A stretch of 45,471 bases of DNA from DASSTY01 sp035760645 (GTDB taxonomy: Bacteria; Gemmatimonadota; Gemmatimonadetes; Gemmatimonadales; GWC2-71-9): assembly GCA_035760645.1 (NCBI GenBank), contig DASTSO010000020.1, positions 1 to 45,471 on the forward strand, given 5' to 3'. The notes under the pieces are model-generated. The model made no database searches, was not told the origin of the DNA, and saw only the letters and a list, made by a program, of their open reading frames with translations. Both the position numbers and the translations under genes were made by a program. Positions 1 to 7,596 of the stretch are shown here, piece by piece. Positions within the stretch are counted from its first letter, which is position 1, and every line of letters begins with the position of its first letter.

Positions 1-154
1 CCGCGATCCCGGGCGACTTGTGCGTCTTCACGTGCGGCCGGAGGGCGAGGCCGTGCCCCGCCGCATACGCCGCGGCGCGGTCGAGGTTCCGCTCCATGCG
101 GTCGAGGTCCACCACGAGCGCGGGGGTCTCGAGCGCCGCCGACGATGCCGGCAT
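1..154 (-). CDS. D-threonine aldolase / DSD1-like PLP enzyme, N-terminal part (cut by window edge)
   Basis: Only the first 51 residues are present; the gene runs off the left edge. The start ATG is at 154-152. The opening residues (ETPALVVDLDRMERNL) and the motif RPHVKTHK at residues 39-46 are the hallmark of the alanine-racemase-fold N-terminal barrel of D-threonine aldolase / D-serine dehydratase (DSD1) proteins. Lys43 is the expected PLP Schiff-base lysine. Known members cleave D-threonine or related D-3-hydroxyamino acids, or dehydrate D-serine. The substrate cannot be read from this fragment. It lies 41 nt downstream of the aldo/keto reductase gene on the same strand, so co-transcription is likely. 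Confidence 0.8.
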   Translation of the reverse strand, partial: MPASSAALETPALVVDLDRMERNLDRAAAYAAGHGLALRPHVKTHKSPGIA

Positions 155-195
155 GGCGGACTCCCTGCGCGCTTCGCTGGCCGGCGCGTGGATCA

Positions 196-1137
196 TCAGG
201 CCTCGGGGTCGGGGTTCCACCAGCAGGGACCCTTGTCGCGCCGCGCCTCGACGGCCCGGCGGCGGACCTCCGCCATCCGCTCGGCCGACAGCGGCCGGAA
301 GCTCCGCGCGGCGGCGAAGGCGGCCTCCTGCTCGTTCGGATAGCTCAGCCCCAGCAGCGCGACGTCGGGGTCGAGCGTCAGGGTGTAGTGCACGCACTCC
401 TCGACATCGAGCCGCGGAAGCGCGGCGGTCGCGGTCGCCGTGTCCGCGCCGCCCGAGGAGAACTTGCCGCGCGGCCGGAGCTGCAGCGGCTGGTTGTAGC
501 CCGAGGTGTCGCCGAGGAGCTTGCCGGCGCCGAACGTCTTGAAGCCGACGGTGCCGACGCCCCGCGCGCGGGCGAGCGGGAGGATCTCGTCGACGTAGCG
601 CGCGTCGACGAACGGCCCCACCGGGAACATGACGAGATCGCAGAGGTCCGCCGCGATCGCGGCGCGCAGCACGTCGGGGTGGTGCGACGAGATGCCGCGG
701 AAGCGCGCCTGGCCCAGTGCGACGCACTCGGCGAGCTGGTCGAAGCCGCCGCCGGGCGCGGCGAGCGCCTCGAGGCGCGCCAGCGACGAGAGATTGTGGA
801 AGACGAACGCGTCGGCGTGCGCGAGGCCGAGTCGCCCGAGCGACTCGCGCACCTGCGGCGCCACCGGGGCGTCGAGCGCGTCGATCTTGTCGATGACGAA
901 GACCCGGTCGCGCCGGTCGCGCACCGCGGCGCCCACCACCTCCTCCGAGTAGCCGTCCTCGTAGCCGGGCGCGGTGTCGATCACGTTGAGGCCCGCGTCG
1001 AGCGCGCGCCGGGCGGTCGCGACGCACACGTCGAACGGCACGCTGCGGTCGGCCAGGTCGCCGATGCCGAGCAGGGTGGCCTGGAAGCCGGTCCGGCCGA
1101 GCGGCCGGCGGGGAAGGAAGGCGGGGGAGTCGGACAT
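196..1137 (-). CDS. Aldo/keto reductase family oxidoreductase
   Basis: A 313-residue protein of normal length for the NAD(P)H-dependent aldo/keto reductase superfamily, cytoplasmic. The N-terminus has the family pattern RPLGRTGFQATLLGIG. The catalytic tetrad can be placed: Asp in NVIDTAPGY, Tyr in APGYEDG, Lys in VIDKID and His in FVFHNLS. The branch resembles L-fucose / D-galactose dehydrogenase-like reductases, but the substrate cannot be assigned. The ATG at 1137-1135 was chosen because the homology begins a few residues later (SDSPAFLPRRPLG). It is divergent from the fetA-like gene across 150 nt and precedes the DSD1-like gene. The ending WWNPDPEA is intact. Confidence 0.85.
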   Translation of the reverse strand: MSDSPAFLPRRPLGRTGFQATLLGIGDLADRSVPFDVCVATARRALDAGLNVIDTAPGYEDGYSEEVVGAAVRDRRDRVFVIDKIDALDAPVAPQVRESLGRLGLAHADAFVFHNLSSLARLEALAAPGGGFDQLAECVALGQARFRGISSHHPDVLRAAIAADLCDLVMFPVGPFVDARYVDEILPLARARGVGTVGFKTFGAGKLLGDTSGYNQPLQLRPRGKFSSGGADTATATAALPRLDVEECVHYTLTLDPDVALLGLSYPNEQEAAFAAARSFRPLSAERMAEVRRRAVEARRDKGPCWWNPDPEA

Positions 1138-1287
1138 CGTCGAAGCGCCTCGTGCGTCGGTCGCCGGACGGCGTGCCCGGCGGGTGCCTGCCCGGGGCGG
1201 CCCTGGGGCCGCCCCGGGCCGGACGTGCAGGATACCACCGCCCCGCCCCGTGGCGCGAGCGCCGGGCGCCGGCATATTCCACGGGCC

Positions 1288-2037
1288 ATGACGCACACCG
1301 CCGCCCCGTCCCCCGCCTTCCGCCTTCGCGGCGTGTCGCAGGAGCGCGGGGGCCGGGTGGTGCTCGAGGACGTCACGCTCGACCTCCCGGCCGGCGCGAT
1401 CACCGCCCTCGTGGGCCCCTCCGGCGCGGGGAAGACGTCGCTCCTCCGGCTCCTCAACCGGCTCGACGATCCCATCACGGGCACGGTCGAGTTCGCGGGC
1501 CGCCCGCTCGCGGCGTGGCCCGTGCGCGAACTGCGCCGCCGGGCCGGCTTCGTCTTCCAGGCCCCGACGATGCTTCCCGGCACCGTCGCCGACAACCTGC
1601 GGCTCGCGCACGCGCTCGGCCCGCAGCGCGAAGGGACCGCCCCGCTCGCCGCGGTCGACCTGGCGCGGGTGCTCGAGGCGGTGGAGCTCGACCCGTCGGA
1701 TGCCGCGCGCGACGCGGCGCGCCTCTCGGGCGGCGAGCAGCAGCGCGTGGCGCTCGCCCGCGCCCTCGTCACCCGCCCCGATGCGCTCCTCCTCGACGAG
1801 CCCACCGCGGCGCTCGATCCCGAGGTGGCCGAACGCCTGCTCGCCACGATCCGCCGGATCGGCGCGCGCGGCCACACGGTGGTCATGGTGACGCACCGCC
1901 TGAGCGAGGCGCGCGAGGCGAGCACGCACACGGTGCTGCTCGAGCGCGGCCGCGTCGTCGAGGCGGGCCCCACCGAGCGGCTCTTCACCCACCCCGCCGA
2001 GGCGCGCACCCGCGCATATCTCGGCGTCGCGCGGTAG
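1288..2037 (+). CDS. fetA: ABC transporter ATP-binding protein, FetA (YbbL) type
   Basis: A 249-residue ABC ATPase. It shows Walker A GPSGAGKTS, the Q-loop (FVFQAPTM), the signature LSGGEQQRVALARAL, Walker B LLLDEPTAALD and the H-loop VTHRLSEA. It lies 7 nt upstream of a UPF0014/FetB membrane protein. That pair is the FetAB exporter, known in E. coli for iron efflux and oxidative-stress resistance; the same fold pair in plants (STAR1/STAR2) affects aluminium tolerance. The cargo here is therefore probably a metal ion or small ligand, by inference from the partner. The start at 1288 is the ATG just before the conserved FRLRGVSQERGG strand; longer in-frame extensions upstream are low-complexity and overlap the opposite gene. 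Confidence 0.88.
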   Translation: MTHTAAPSPAFRLRGVSQERGGRVVLEDVTLDLPAGAITALVGPSGAGKTSLLRLLNRLDDPITGTVEFAGRPLAAWPVRELRRRAGFVFQAPTMLPGTVADNLRLAHALGPQREGTAPLAAVDLARVLEAVELDPSDAARDAARLSGGEQQRVALARALVTRPDALLLDEPTAALDPEVAERLLATIRRIGARGHTVVMVTHRLSEAREASTHTVLLERGRVVEAGPTERLFTHPAEARTRAYLGVAR

Positions 2038-2044
2038 CGCCTGC

Positions 2045-2854
2045 ATGCCGCTCGCCGCGCCCGAGACCGCCCCCACGCTCGACGTCTCCTGGATCCAGCT
2101 CGCCTGGGCCTCGGTGCTCGTGCTCGTCGCCCTCGCGCTGAGCCGCTGGCAGCGGCTGGGCCTCGGACGCAGCCTCGCGGTCGGCGCGCTCCGCGCCTTC
2201 GTGCAGCTCGCCCTCGTCGGGCACGTGCTCCTCTGGCTCTTCGCCCGGCAGCGCTGGTACCTCGTGCTCACGGCGCTCCTCGTCATGCTCCTCGCCGCGA
2301 CGAAGGCCGCGACCGACCGCCAGCCCACCGCGCGCCGCACGCTCTTTCCGATCGCCGGGCTCGCGATGCTGGTCGGCACCGGGCTCACCCTCGCCTACGT
2401 CACGGTGCTCGTCGTGCGGGTGCATCCGTGGTACGACGCGCGCTACCTGATCCCCCTCTTCGGCATGATCGTCGGCAACGCCCTGAACGGCGCGGCGCTC
2501 GCGGCCGAGCGGCTCACGTCGGAGATGGCGGCGCGGCGCGCGGAGGTGGAGCTCTACCTCGCGCTGGGCGCCTCGCCCGCGCGCGCCTCGGCCGGCGCGG
2601 TGCGGCGCGCCCTCGGCGCGGCGCTCATCCCCACCATCAACGCCCTCACCGTCGTCGGCCTCGTCTCGCTGCCGGGGATGATGACCGGCCAGATCCTCGC
2701 CGGCGCCTCGCCGCTCCTCGCCGTGCGCTACCAGATCGTGGTGATGTTCATGCTCACCGGCGCCACGGCGATCACCGCCGCGGGCGTCGTGCTCTGGTAC
2801 CGCCGCACCTTCTTCACCGCCGCCGAACAGCTCGCGACGCGCGTCGAGGTGTGA
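2045..2854 (+). CDS. fetB: ABC transporter permease, FetB / UPF0014 family
   Basis: A 269-residue polytopic inner-membrane protein with about seven hydrophobic segments. It carries the UPF0014 signatures: LIPLFGMIVGNALNG near the centre, YLALGASPARAS, and SLPGMMTGQILAGASP followed by VRYQIVVMFMLTGAT. Together with the ATPase encoded 7 nt upstream it forms the FetAB-type exporter. The family's usual length is about 260 residues, so it is complete. The gene ends 11 nt from the convergent HdeD-like gene. Confidence in the family is high; the transported metal is inferred. Confidence 0.9.
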   Translation: MPLAAPETAPTLDVSWIQLAWASVLVLVALALSRWQRLGLGRSLAVGALRAFVQLALVGHVLLWLFARQRWYLVLTALLVMLLAATKAATDRQPTARRTLFPIAGLAMLVGTGLTLAYVTVLVVRVHPWYDARYLIPLFGMIVGNALNGAALAAERLTSEMAARRAEVELYLALGASPARASAGAVRRALGAALIPTINALTVVGLVSLPGMMTGQILAGASPLLAVRYQIVVMFMLTGATAITAAGVVLWYRRTFFTAAEQLATRVEV

Positions 2855-2865
2855 GCCGGCGGCCC

Positions 2866-3435
2866 TCAGAACCCCGCCGTGGTCGTCCCCAGCCCCGCGC
2901 CCAGCGTGTCGCGCAGCCCGCGCAGCCGGACGCCCAGCGCGATGAGCGCCGCCCCGTAGAGGATCGCGAACCAGCCGATCAGGAGCGCGAGGGTGACGAG
3001 CCCCGCGATCGGATAGACGAAGAGCAGCACGCCGAAGACGATCGCGAGCACGCCGGCGAGGCCCAGCAGCCACTCCCCCTGGATCACCTTGCGGAACTGG
3101 ATGGCGGCGGCGACCTGCGCGATGCCCGCCACGATCGCCCACGCGGCGACGACCCAGAGCAGGGCGAACTGCGTGAGGCCGGGATAGATGAAGGTGAAGA
3201 TCCCGGCGAGGATCCCGAGCACCCCTTCGATCACGAGCCAGGCGCGACCCTCGACGTCGCGGCCCGCGATCGCCACGGCGAGCGCGATGAGGCCGTTGAC
3301 GAAGAGCGCCGCGCCGACCCAGATCACCAGCACGGCGAGGGTGATCCCGGGCCAGAACAGGGCGGCGAGGCCGAGGAGCAGGAGCAGCAGGCCGCGCAGC
3401 GCGACCAGCCACCAGTTGCGGGTGAGCGAGAGCAT
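2866..3435 (-). CDS. HdeD / DUF308 family membrane protein
   Basis: A 189-residue integral membrane protein with six predicted hydrophobic helices arranged as repeated pairs, starting MLSLTRNWWLVALRGLLLLL. This is the HdeD/DUF308 pattern. E. coli HdeD is linked to acid resistance at high density; elsewhere the family is poorly understood. The ATG at 3435-3433 has a strong Shine-Dalgarno AGGAGGT 5-7 nt upstream on the minus strand (plus 3441-3447), which fixes the start. It is a single-gene unit: convergent with fetB and divergent from the hemolysin-III-like gene. The short polar tail after the last helix is LRDTLGAGLGTTTAGF. Confidence 0.85.
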   Translation of the reverse strand: MLSLTRNWWLVALRGLLLLLLGLAALFWPGITLAVLVIWVGAALFVNGLIALAVAIAGRDVEGRAWLVIEGVLGILAGIFTFIYPGLTQFALLWVVAAWAIVAGIAQVAAAIQFRKVIQGEWLLGLAGVLAIVFGVLLFVYPIAGLVTLALLIGWFAILYGAALIALGVRLRGLRDTLGAGLGTTTAGF

Positions 3436-3608
3436 GGGAGACCTCCTGTCGGAACGGGGCCCGCCTGATCTTCCACCTGAGCCCCGGCGGGGGGATGGGA
3501 GAAACGACCCACCGGGAGGCGCTCACCGCCGCGCCGTGACGGCGGCCCCGCCGCGCCGGCGGCGCACCTCGTAGATTGCGCGTCAGGCGGGAGCAGGAGC
3601 GCAGCACG

Positions 3609-4370
3609 ATGGGGCCGGACGAGATGCGGGACACCAGCGACGTCAGTGGCGCGCGCAGCGCGCGCGAGGACCTCGAAAGCCTCGGCGCGATGGGCGCGAT
3701 GGGCGCCATGAACGGGATCGGCGGGATCGGCGGCTGGTTCGCCGAGCGCGAGTCGAGCCCGCGCGAGGAGCTCGCCAACTGCGTGAGCCACGGCCTCGGC
3801 CTCCTCGGCGCGTTCGTCGCGACGCCGTTCCTGCTCGACGCGGCGCGGCCGCGCGGGCCGTGGAGTCTCGCCGGCGCCACCGTGTTCGCCGTGAGCGTCA
3901 TCGTCCTCTATCTCGCGTCCACCCTCTACCACGCCGCCGTCGCCCCCGCGACGCGCCGGCGCCTCCAGCGGCTCGATCACGCCGCGATCTTCGTCCTCAT
4001 CGCGGGCACCTACACGCCCTTCCTGTTGGGCGCGCTGCGCGGGATGCTGGGGTGGGCGCTGCTGTTCGTGGTGTGGACCATCGCGGTGGCCGGGATGACG
4101 CTCAAGGCCTGCGGCCGGCTCACGCGGCGCGGCCCCTCGCTCGCGATGTACCTCGCCCTGGGCTGGCTCGCCGTGGTCGCGATCCGGCCCTTCGCGCTCG
4201 CGGTACCCGTCCCCGGCCTGCTGCTCCTCGTCGCGGGTGGGCTCGCCTACACGACGGGTGTCGCCTTCTTCGCCCTCGAACGCCTGCGCTACGGGCACCT
4301 CGTCTGGCATCTCTGCGTGCTCGCGGGCACGGGGTGCCACTTCGCGGCGGTGCTCTGGTACGCGCGCTGA
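3609..4370 (+). CDS. Hemolysin III / PAQR-like (YqfA, TrhA) membrane protein
   Basis: A 253-residue protein with seven hydrophobic segments. The family core begins at about residue 48 (REELANCVSHGLGLLGA) and includes SASTLYHA-type (LASTLYHAAV), RLDHAAIFVLIAGTYTPF and a C-terminal HLCVLAGTGCHFAAV. The conserved His, Ser and Asp residues expected to bind zinc are present. The PAQR/HlyIII family acts in membrane lipid homeostasis; its name from a haemolysis screen is not a reliable function. The ATG at 3609 has AGGAG at 3595-3599. It gives an N-terminal extension of about 45 residues that most relatives lack and that is built partly from a 9-bp tandem repeat (GAMGAMNGIGGIGG). Three in-frame ATGs within the repeat (3690, 3699, 3708) could give family-length starts. 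Confidence 0.85.
   Translation: MGPDEMRDTSDVSGARSAREDLESLGAMGAMGAMNGIGGIGGWFAERESSPREELANCVSHGLGLLGAFVATPFLLDAARPRGPWSLAGATVFAVSVIVLYLASTLYHAAVAPATRRRLQRLDHAAIFVLIAGTYTPFLLGALRGMLGWALLFVVWTIAVAGMTLKACGRLTRRGPSLAMYLALGWLAVVAIRPFALAVPVPGLLLLVAGGLAYTTGVAFFALERLRYGHLVWHLCVLAGTGCHFAAVLWYAR
3684..3728 (+). repeat. 9-bp tandem repeat inside the hemolysin-III-like gene
   Basis: Five 9-nt units run in frame: GGCGCGATG, GGCGCGATG, GGCGCCATG, AACGGGATC and GGCGGGATC. They encode GAM-GAM-GAM-NGI-GGI. Because the period is a multiple of three, copy changes alter length without a frameshift. Three units contain an ATG. Confidence 0.8.
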
Positions 4371-4399
4371 GGCCGGCACGCGCCCCGCCGAGCGCCGGC

Positions 4400-4428
4400 T
4401 TGCAGACCCGGCCGCGGGGGCGTAACAT
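4400..4428 (+). promoter_or_regulatory. Sigma-70-like promoter of the fatty-acid oxidation operon
   Basis: TTGCAG at 4400-4405 and TAACAT at 4423-4428 are separated by exactly 17 nt. Each matches the -35/-10 consensus at 4 of 6 positions, in a region where A/T-rich hexamers are rare. A start near 4435 would place the operator-like repeat 4428-4439 over the start point. Motif-based only. Confidence 0.5.
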
Positions 4429-4507
4429 ACCGGGGAGTAGACTAGCGAGCCGGCCCCTGACGCGGCGCCCGGCGCTCCCGCACCACGCCCCATCCTACTC
4501 CGGAGTA
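4428..4507. promoter_or_regulatory. Candidate TetR operator pair
   Basis: TACTCCGGAGTA at 4496-4507 is a perfect 12-bp palindrome. TACCGGGGAGTA at 4428-4439 matches it at 9 of 12 positions and overlaps the -10 box. TetR-family repressors usually bind palindromes close to their own promoter, so these are the best candidates for autoregulation of the downstream TetR/fad operon. The second site also covers the ribosome-binding region of a possible CTG start at 4512. Confidence 0.4.
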
Positions 4508-4583
4508 CGCCCTGCCCCGCACCAAGCGTCCGACGCCCTCGCCCCGCCCCGCACGTCCCGCCCGCTGGTCCCGCCGACCGGAG

Positions 4584-5234
4584 GTGCGCCCGCAGGAGCT
4601 CATGAGCGCCGCGCTGCGGGTCTTCGTCGAGCGCGGCTACCGGGCCACCCGGCTCGAGGAGGTGGCGGAGGCCGCGGGCGTCACCAAGGGTGCGCTCTAC
4701 CACTACTTCGACAGCAAGCAGGACCTCCTCGCCCAGGCGCTGGCGCAGTGGGTCGCGGCGAGCGAGGCGGAGTTCGAGCGGCTCGTCGCGGAGGAGCTCC
4801 ACGGCTCGGCCTCCGTGAAGCTGCGCACCGTGGCGCGCACCACGCTGCGGCGCTGGCTGGAGCCCGAGCGCGGGCGGATCATGCACTTCCTCGCGGGCGA
4901 GGTCGCCGTCGAGGCCCCGGCGATCCACCGCGCCTGGTACGCCGGCGTCGTCGCGCGCGGGTGGCAGGTGTTCGCCGGGCTCATCCGCGAAGGGCAGGTG
5001 CGCGGCGAGTTCCGCCGCGACGCCGACGCCGAGGCGATCGCGCGCGTCTTCGTCTCGGGCTTCGTCCACCAGTTCCTCGCCCGGCACTCGCGGCGGCACG
5101 ACGGCGCCCAGGGCGAGCCGTTCGACATGGAGCGCCTCCTCGACGCGGGACTCGACTTCCTGCTGCACGGCCTCCGCCCGTTCGTCGTCGTGGCCGCGCC
5201 GCCGGCCTCCGATCCTTCCACCTCCGACCCGTGA
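4584..5234 (+). CDS. TetR family regulator of fatty-acid oxidation
   Basis: A 216-residue protein in the form given. The N-terminal TetR helix-turn-helix is clear: LMSAALRVFVERGYRATR, then VAEAAGVTKGALYHYFDSKQDLL (residues about 27-49). The C-terminal half is an all-helical ligand domain of normal length. The last codon lies 5 nt before the FadN-type gene, so it heads that operon and probably represses it until an acyl-CoA binds, as FadR-type TetR proteins do; the ligand is inferred. Start choice is uncertain. GTG 4584 has GGAG directly abutting it with no spacing. An in-frame CTG at 4512 has GGAG at 4502-4505 with 6-nt spacing and would add a basic Arg/Pro-rich tail. No ATG, GTG or TTG lies between the in-frame stop at 4458 and 4584. 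Confidence 0.85.
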   Translation: MRPQELMSAALRVFVERGYRATRLEEVAEAAGVTKGALYHYFDSKQDLLAQALAQWVAASEAEFERLVAEELHGSASVKLRTVARTTLRRWLEPERGRIMHFLAGEVAVEAPAIHRAWYAGVVARGWQVFAGLIREGQVRGEFRRDADAEAIARVFVSGFVHQFLARHSRRHDGAQGEPFDMERLLDAGLDFLLHGLRPFVVVAAPPASDPSTSDP

Positions 5235-5239
5235 GCCCC

Positions 5240-7573
5240 ATGGATTCCCTGCGGCACATCCGCACCCTCGGCGTCGTCGGCGCCGGCACGATGGGCGGCG
5301 GCATCGCGGCCCTCGCCGCCTCGGCCGGCGTACCCGTCGTGCTGCTCGACGTCCCCGGCGCGCCCGGCGCGCCCGACCGCAGCGGCCCCGCCCGCCAGGG
5401 TCTCGAGCGCCAGCTCAAGGCGAAGCCCGCCGCGTTCATGGATCCCGCGCGCGCGACGCTCGTCCGCACCGGCAACACCGAGGACGACCTCGCGCTCCTC
5501 GCCGGCTGCGACTGGGTGATCGAGGCGATCATCGAGCAGCCGCGCCCCAAGCAGGAGCTCTTCGCCAAGCTCGAGCAGGTGCTCGCCCCGACCGCGATCG
5601 TCGCGTCGAACACCTCGGGGATCCCGATGCACGTCCTCGTCGAGGGCCGCTCGCCGGCATTCCGGCGCCGCTTCCTCGGCACCCATTTCTTCAGCCCGGT
5701 GCGCTACATGCACCTGCTGGAGCTGATCCCCACCGACGAGACCGCGCCCGCAGCGATCGCCGCGGTGCGCGCCTTCGCCGAGCGGGTGCTGGGCAAGGGG
5801 ACCGTCGTGGCCAAGGACGCACCGGGCTTCGTCGCCAACCGGCTCGGCGTGAAGGCCCTGGCCGACACGATGCGCGCGATGGCCGAGCACGGCCTCACGA
5901 TCGACGAGGTGGACGCGCTCACGGGGCCCCTCCTCGGCCGTCCCAACTCCGCCACCTTCCGCACCGGCGACATCACCGGGCTCGACGTCCTCGCCCACGT
6001 CACCAGCGGCCTCGCGCAGACGACGGGCGAGGACTTCGCGCTCCCCGCGTGGACGCAGGAGCTGATCGACCGCAAGCAGCTCGGCGACAAGACCGGCGGC
6101 GGCTTCTACCAGAAGCGCGGGAAGGAGATCTTCACCTTCGACCCCGCGAGCGGCGAGTATCGCCCGCAGCGGAAGCCCGCGGATCCCGAGCTCCAGCGGC
6201 TCGCGAAGCTCCCGCTCGCCGAGCGCGTGCGGGCCATCGCCGCCATGCACGGGAAGTACGGCGATTTCCTCCGCCGCCTCCTCTTCACCGGCTTCCACTA
6301 CACGCTCGAGAAGGCGCCGGCGCTCGCCTACGATCCCGTGGCGGTGGACCGCGCGATGGAATGGGGCTACGGGCACGAGGCGGGCCCGTTCCGGCTGATG
6401 GACATGCTGGGGACGGACGCGCTCAGGCAGGGCTTCCGGGACCTGGGCCTCGGCGAGCCCGCGCTCCTCGCGCAGGCGACGGAGGGCTTCTACCGCGAGA
6501 CGCCGCGAGGCCGCGAATACTTCGGGTTCGACGGCGCGTGGCACGTCGTCCCGCCCGTGGCCGAGGGTGCGATTCGCCTCGCCACCCTCGCGCGCGCACC
6601 CGGCCGCGTGCTCGAGAAGAACGCCGGCGCGCGCCTCCTCGACCTGGGCGACGGCGTCGCCTGCCTCGAGTTCCGCTCGAAGATGAACACGCTCGGCAGC
6701 GACGTCCTCGCGCTCCTCGACTCGGCGCTCACGCGCGTTGAGCGGGACGGGCTCGCGGGGCTCGTCGTCGGCAACGACGACCCGCGCGCCTTCTCCGCCG
6801 GCGCCAACCTCGCCGAATCGGCGGGCGCGCTGCAGAGCGGCGACTGGAAGGCGCTCGATGCCGCGGTGCGCCGCTTCCAGGACGCGGTGCAGCGGGTGCG
6901 CCGCGCACCCTTTCCCGTCGTCGTGGCGCCGCATGGTCTCGCGCTGGGCGGCGGCTGCGAGCTCACGCTCCATGCCGACGCCGTGCAGGCCGCGGCCGAG
7001 CTCTACATGGGGCTCGTCGAGGTCGGCGTCGGGCTCATTCCGGCGGGCGGCGGCACGACCGAGCTCCTCTTCCGCTTCACGGAGGCGCTCGCCCCCTATC
7101 CCGAGGCCGATCCGTTCGAGGCGGTGAAGCGCGCCTTCAATCTCATCGCGACCGCGGCGACGAGCACGAGCGCGCTCGACGCGCGCGCCAGGGGCCTCCT
7201 GCGCGACCGCGACCGGATCACGATGAACCGCGATCTGCTCATCGCCGACGCGAAGCGGCAGGTGCTCGCCCTCGCCCCCGGCTACACCCCGCCGGTACCG
7301 CGCACGATCCGCGCGCTCGGCAAGGAGGGGATGGGCAACCTCGACTACGCGCTCTTCGCCTTCGCCGAGGCGGGCCAGGCCACCGCGCACGACGTGCGCA
7401 TCGGCCACGCGCTCGCCTACGTCCTCTGCGGCGGCGACGGGCCGCCGCGCCTGGTCGGCGAACAGGACATCCTCGACCTCGAGCGCGAGGCGTTCCTCCA
7501 GCTCCTCGGCACGAAGGAGACGCAGGAGCGCATCACCCACATGCTCGCGACCGGCAAGCCGCTCCGCAACTGA
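5240..7573 (+). CDS. fadN: 3-hydroxyacyl-CoA dehydrogenase / enoyl-CoA hydratase fusion, FadN type
   Basis: A 777-residue bifunctional beta-oxidation enzyme with FadN order: dehydrogenase first, hydratase last. The N-terminal Rossmann motif is GVVGAGTMGGGIAALAAS. The dehydrogenase core shows SNTSGIPMHVL, the catalytic-His segment GTHFFSPVRYMHLLELI and KDAPGFVANRLG. From about residue 470 a crotonase fold follows: CLEFRSKMNTLG, the oxyanion segment FSAGANLAE and GLALGGGCELTLHADA with downstream IPAGGGTTEL. FadN of Bacillus is of similar length. It probably converts enoyl-CoA through 3-hydroxyacyl-CoA to 3-ketoacyl-CoA in the cytoplasm and passes it to the thiolase 23 nt downstream. The start ATG at 5240 overlaps nothing and follows the TetR stop by 5 nt. 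Confidence 0.93.
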   Translation: MDSLRHIRTLGVVGAGTMGGGIAALAASAGVPVVLLDVPGAPGAPDRSGPARQGLERQLKAKPAAFMDPARATLVRTGNTEDDLALLAGCDWVIEAIIEQPRPKQELFAKLEQVLAPTAIVASNTSGIPMHVLVEGRSPAFRRRFLGTHFFSPVRYMHLLELIPTDETAPAAIAAVRAFAERVLGKGTVVAKDAPGFVANRLGVKALADTMRAMAEHGLTIDEVDALTGPLLGRPNSATFRTGDITGLDVLAHVTSGLAQTTGEDFALPAWTQELIDRKQLGDKTGGGFYQKRGKEIFTFDPASGEYRPQRKPADPELQRLAKLPLAERVRAIAAMHGKYGDFLRRLLFTGFHYTLEKAPALAYDPVAVDRAMEWGYGHEAGPFRLMDMLGTDALRQGFRDLGLGEPALLAQATEGFYRETPRGREYFGFDGAWHVVPPVAEGAIRLATLARAPGRVLEKNAGARLLDLGDGVACLEFRSKMNTLGSDVLALLDSALTRVERDGLAGLVVGNDDPRAFSAGANLAESAGALQSGDWKALDAAVRRFQDAVQRVRRAPFPVVVAPHGLALGGGCELTLHADAVQAAAELYMGLVEVGVGLIPAGGGTTELLFRFTEALAPYPEADPFEAVKRAFNLIATAATSTSALDARARGLLRDRDRITMNRDLLIADAKRQVLALAPGYTPPVPRTIRALGKEGMGNLDYALFAFAEAGQATAHDVRIGHALAYVLCGGDGPPRLVGEQDILDLEREAFLQLLGTKETQERITHMLATGKPLRN

Positions 7574-7596
7574 CGCGAAGCGTCCAGGAGACATCC

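Noticed and set aside
196..2388. Very long minus-strand open frame across fetA and fetB that extends the aldo/keto reductase
   Set aside because: The extra part is antisense to well-supported ABC transporter genes and has low-complexity composition typical of GC-rich shadow frames.
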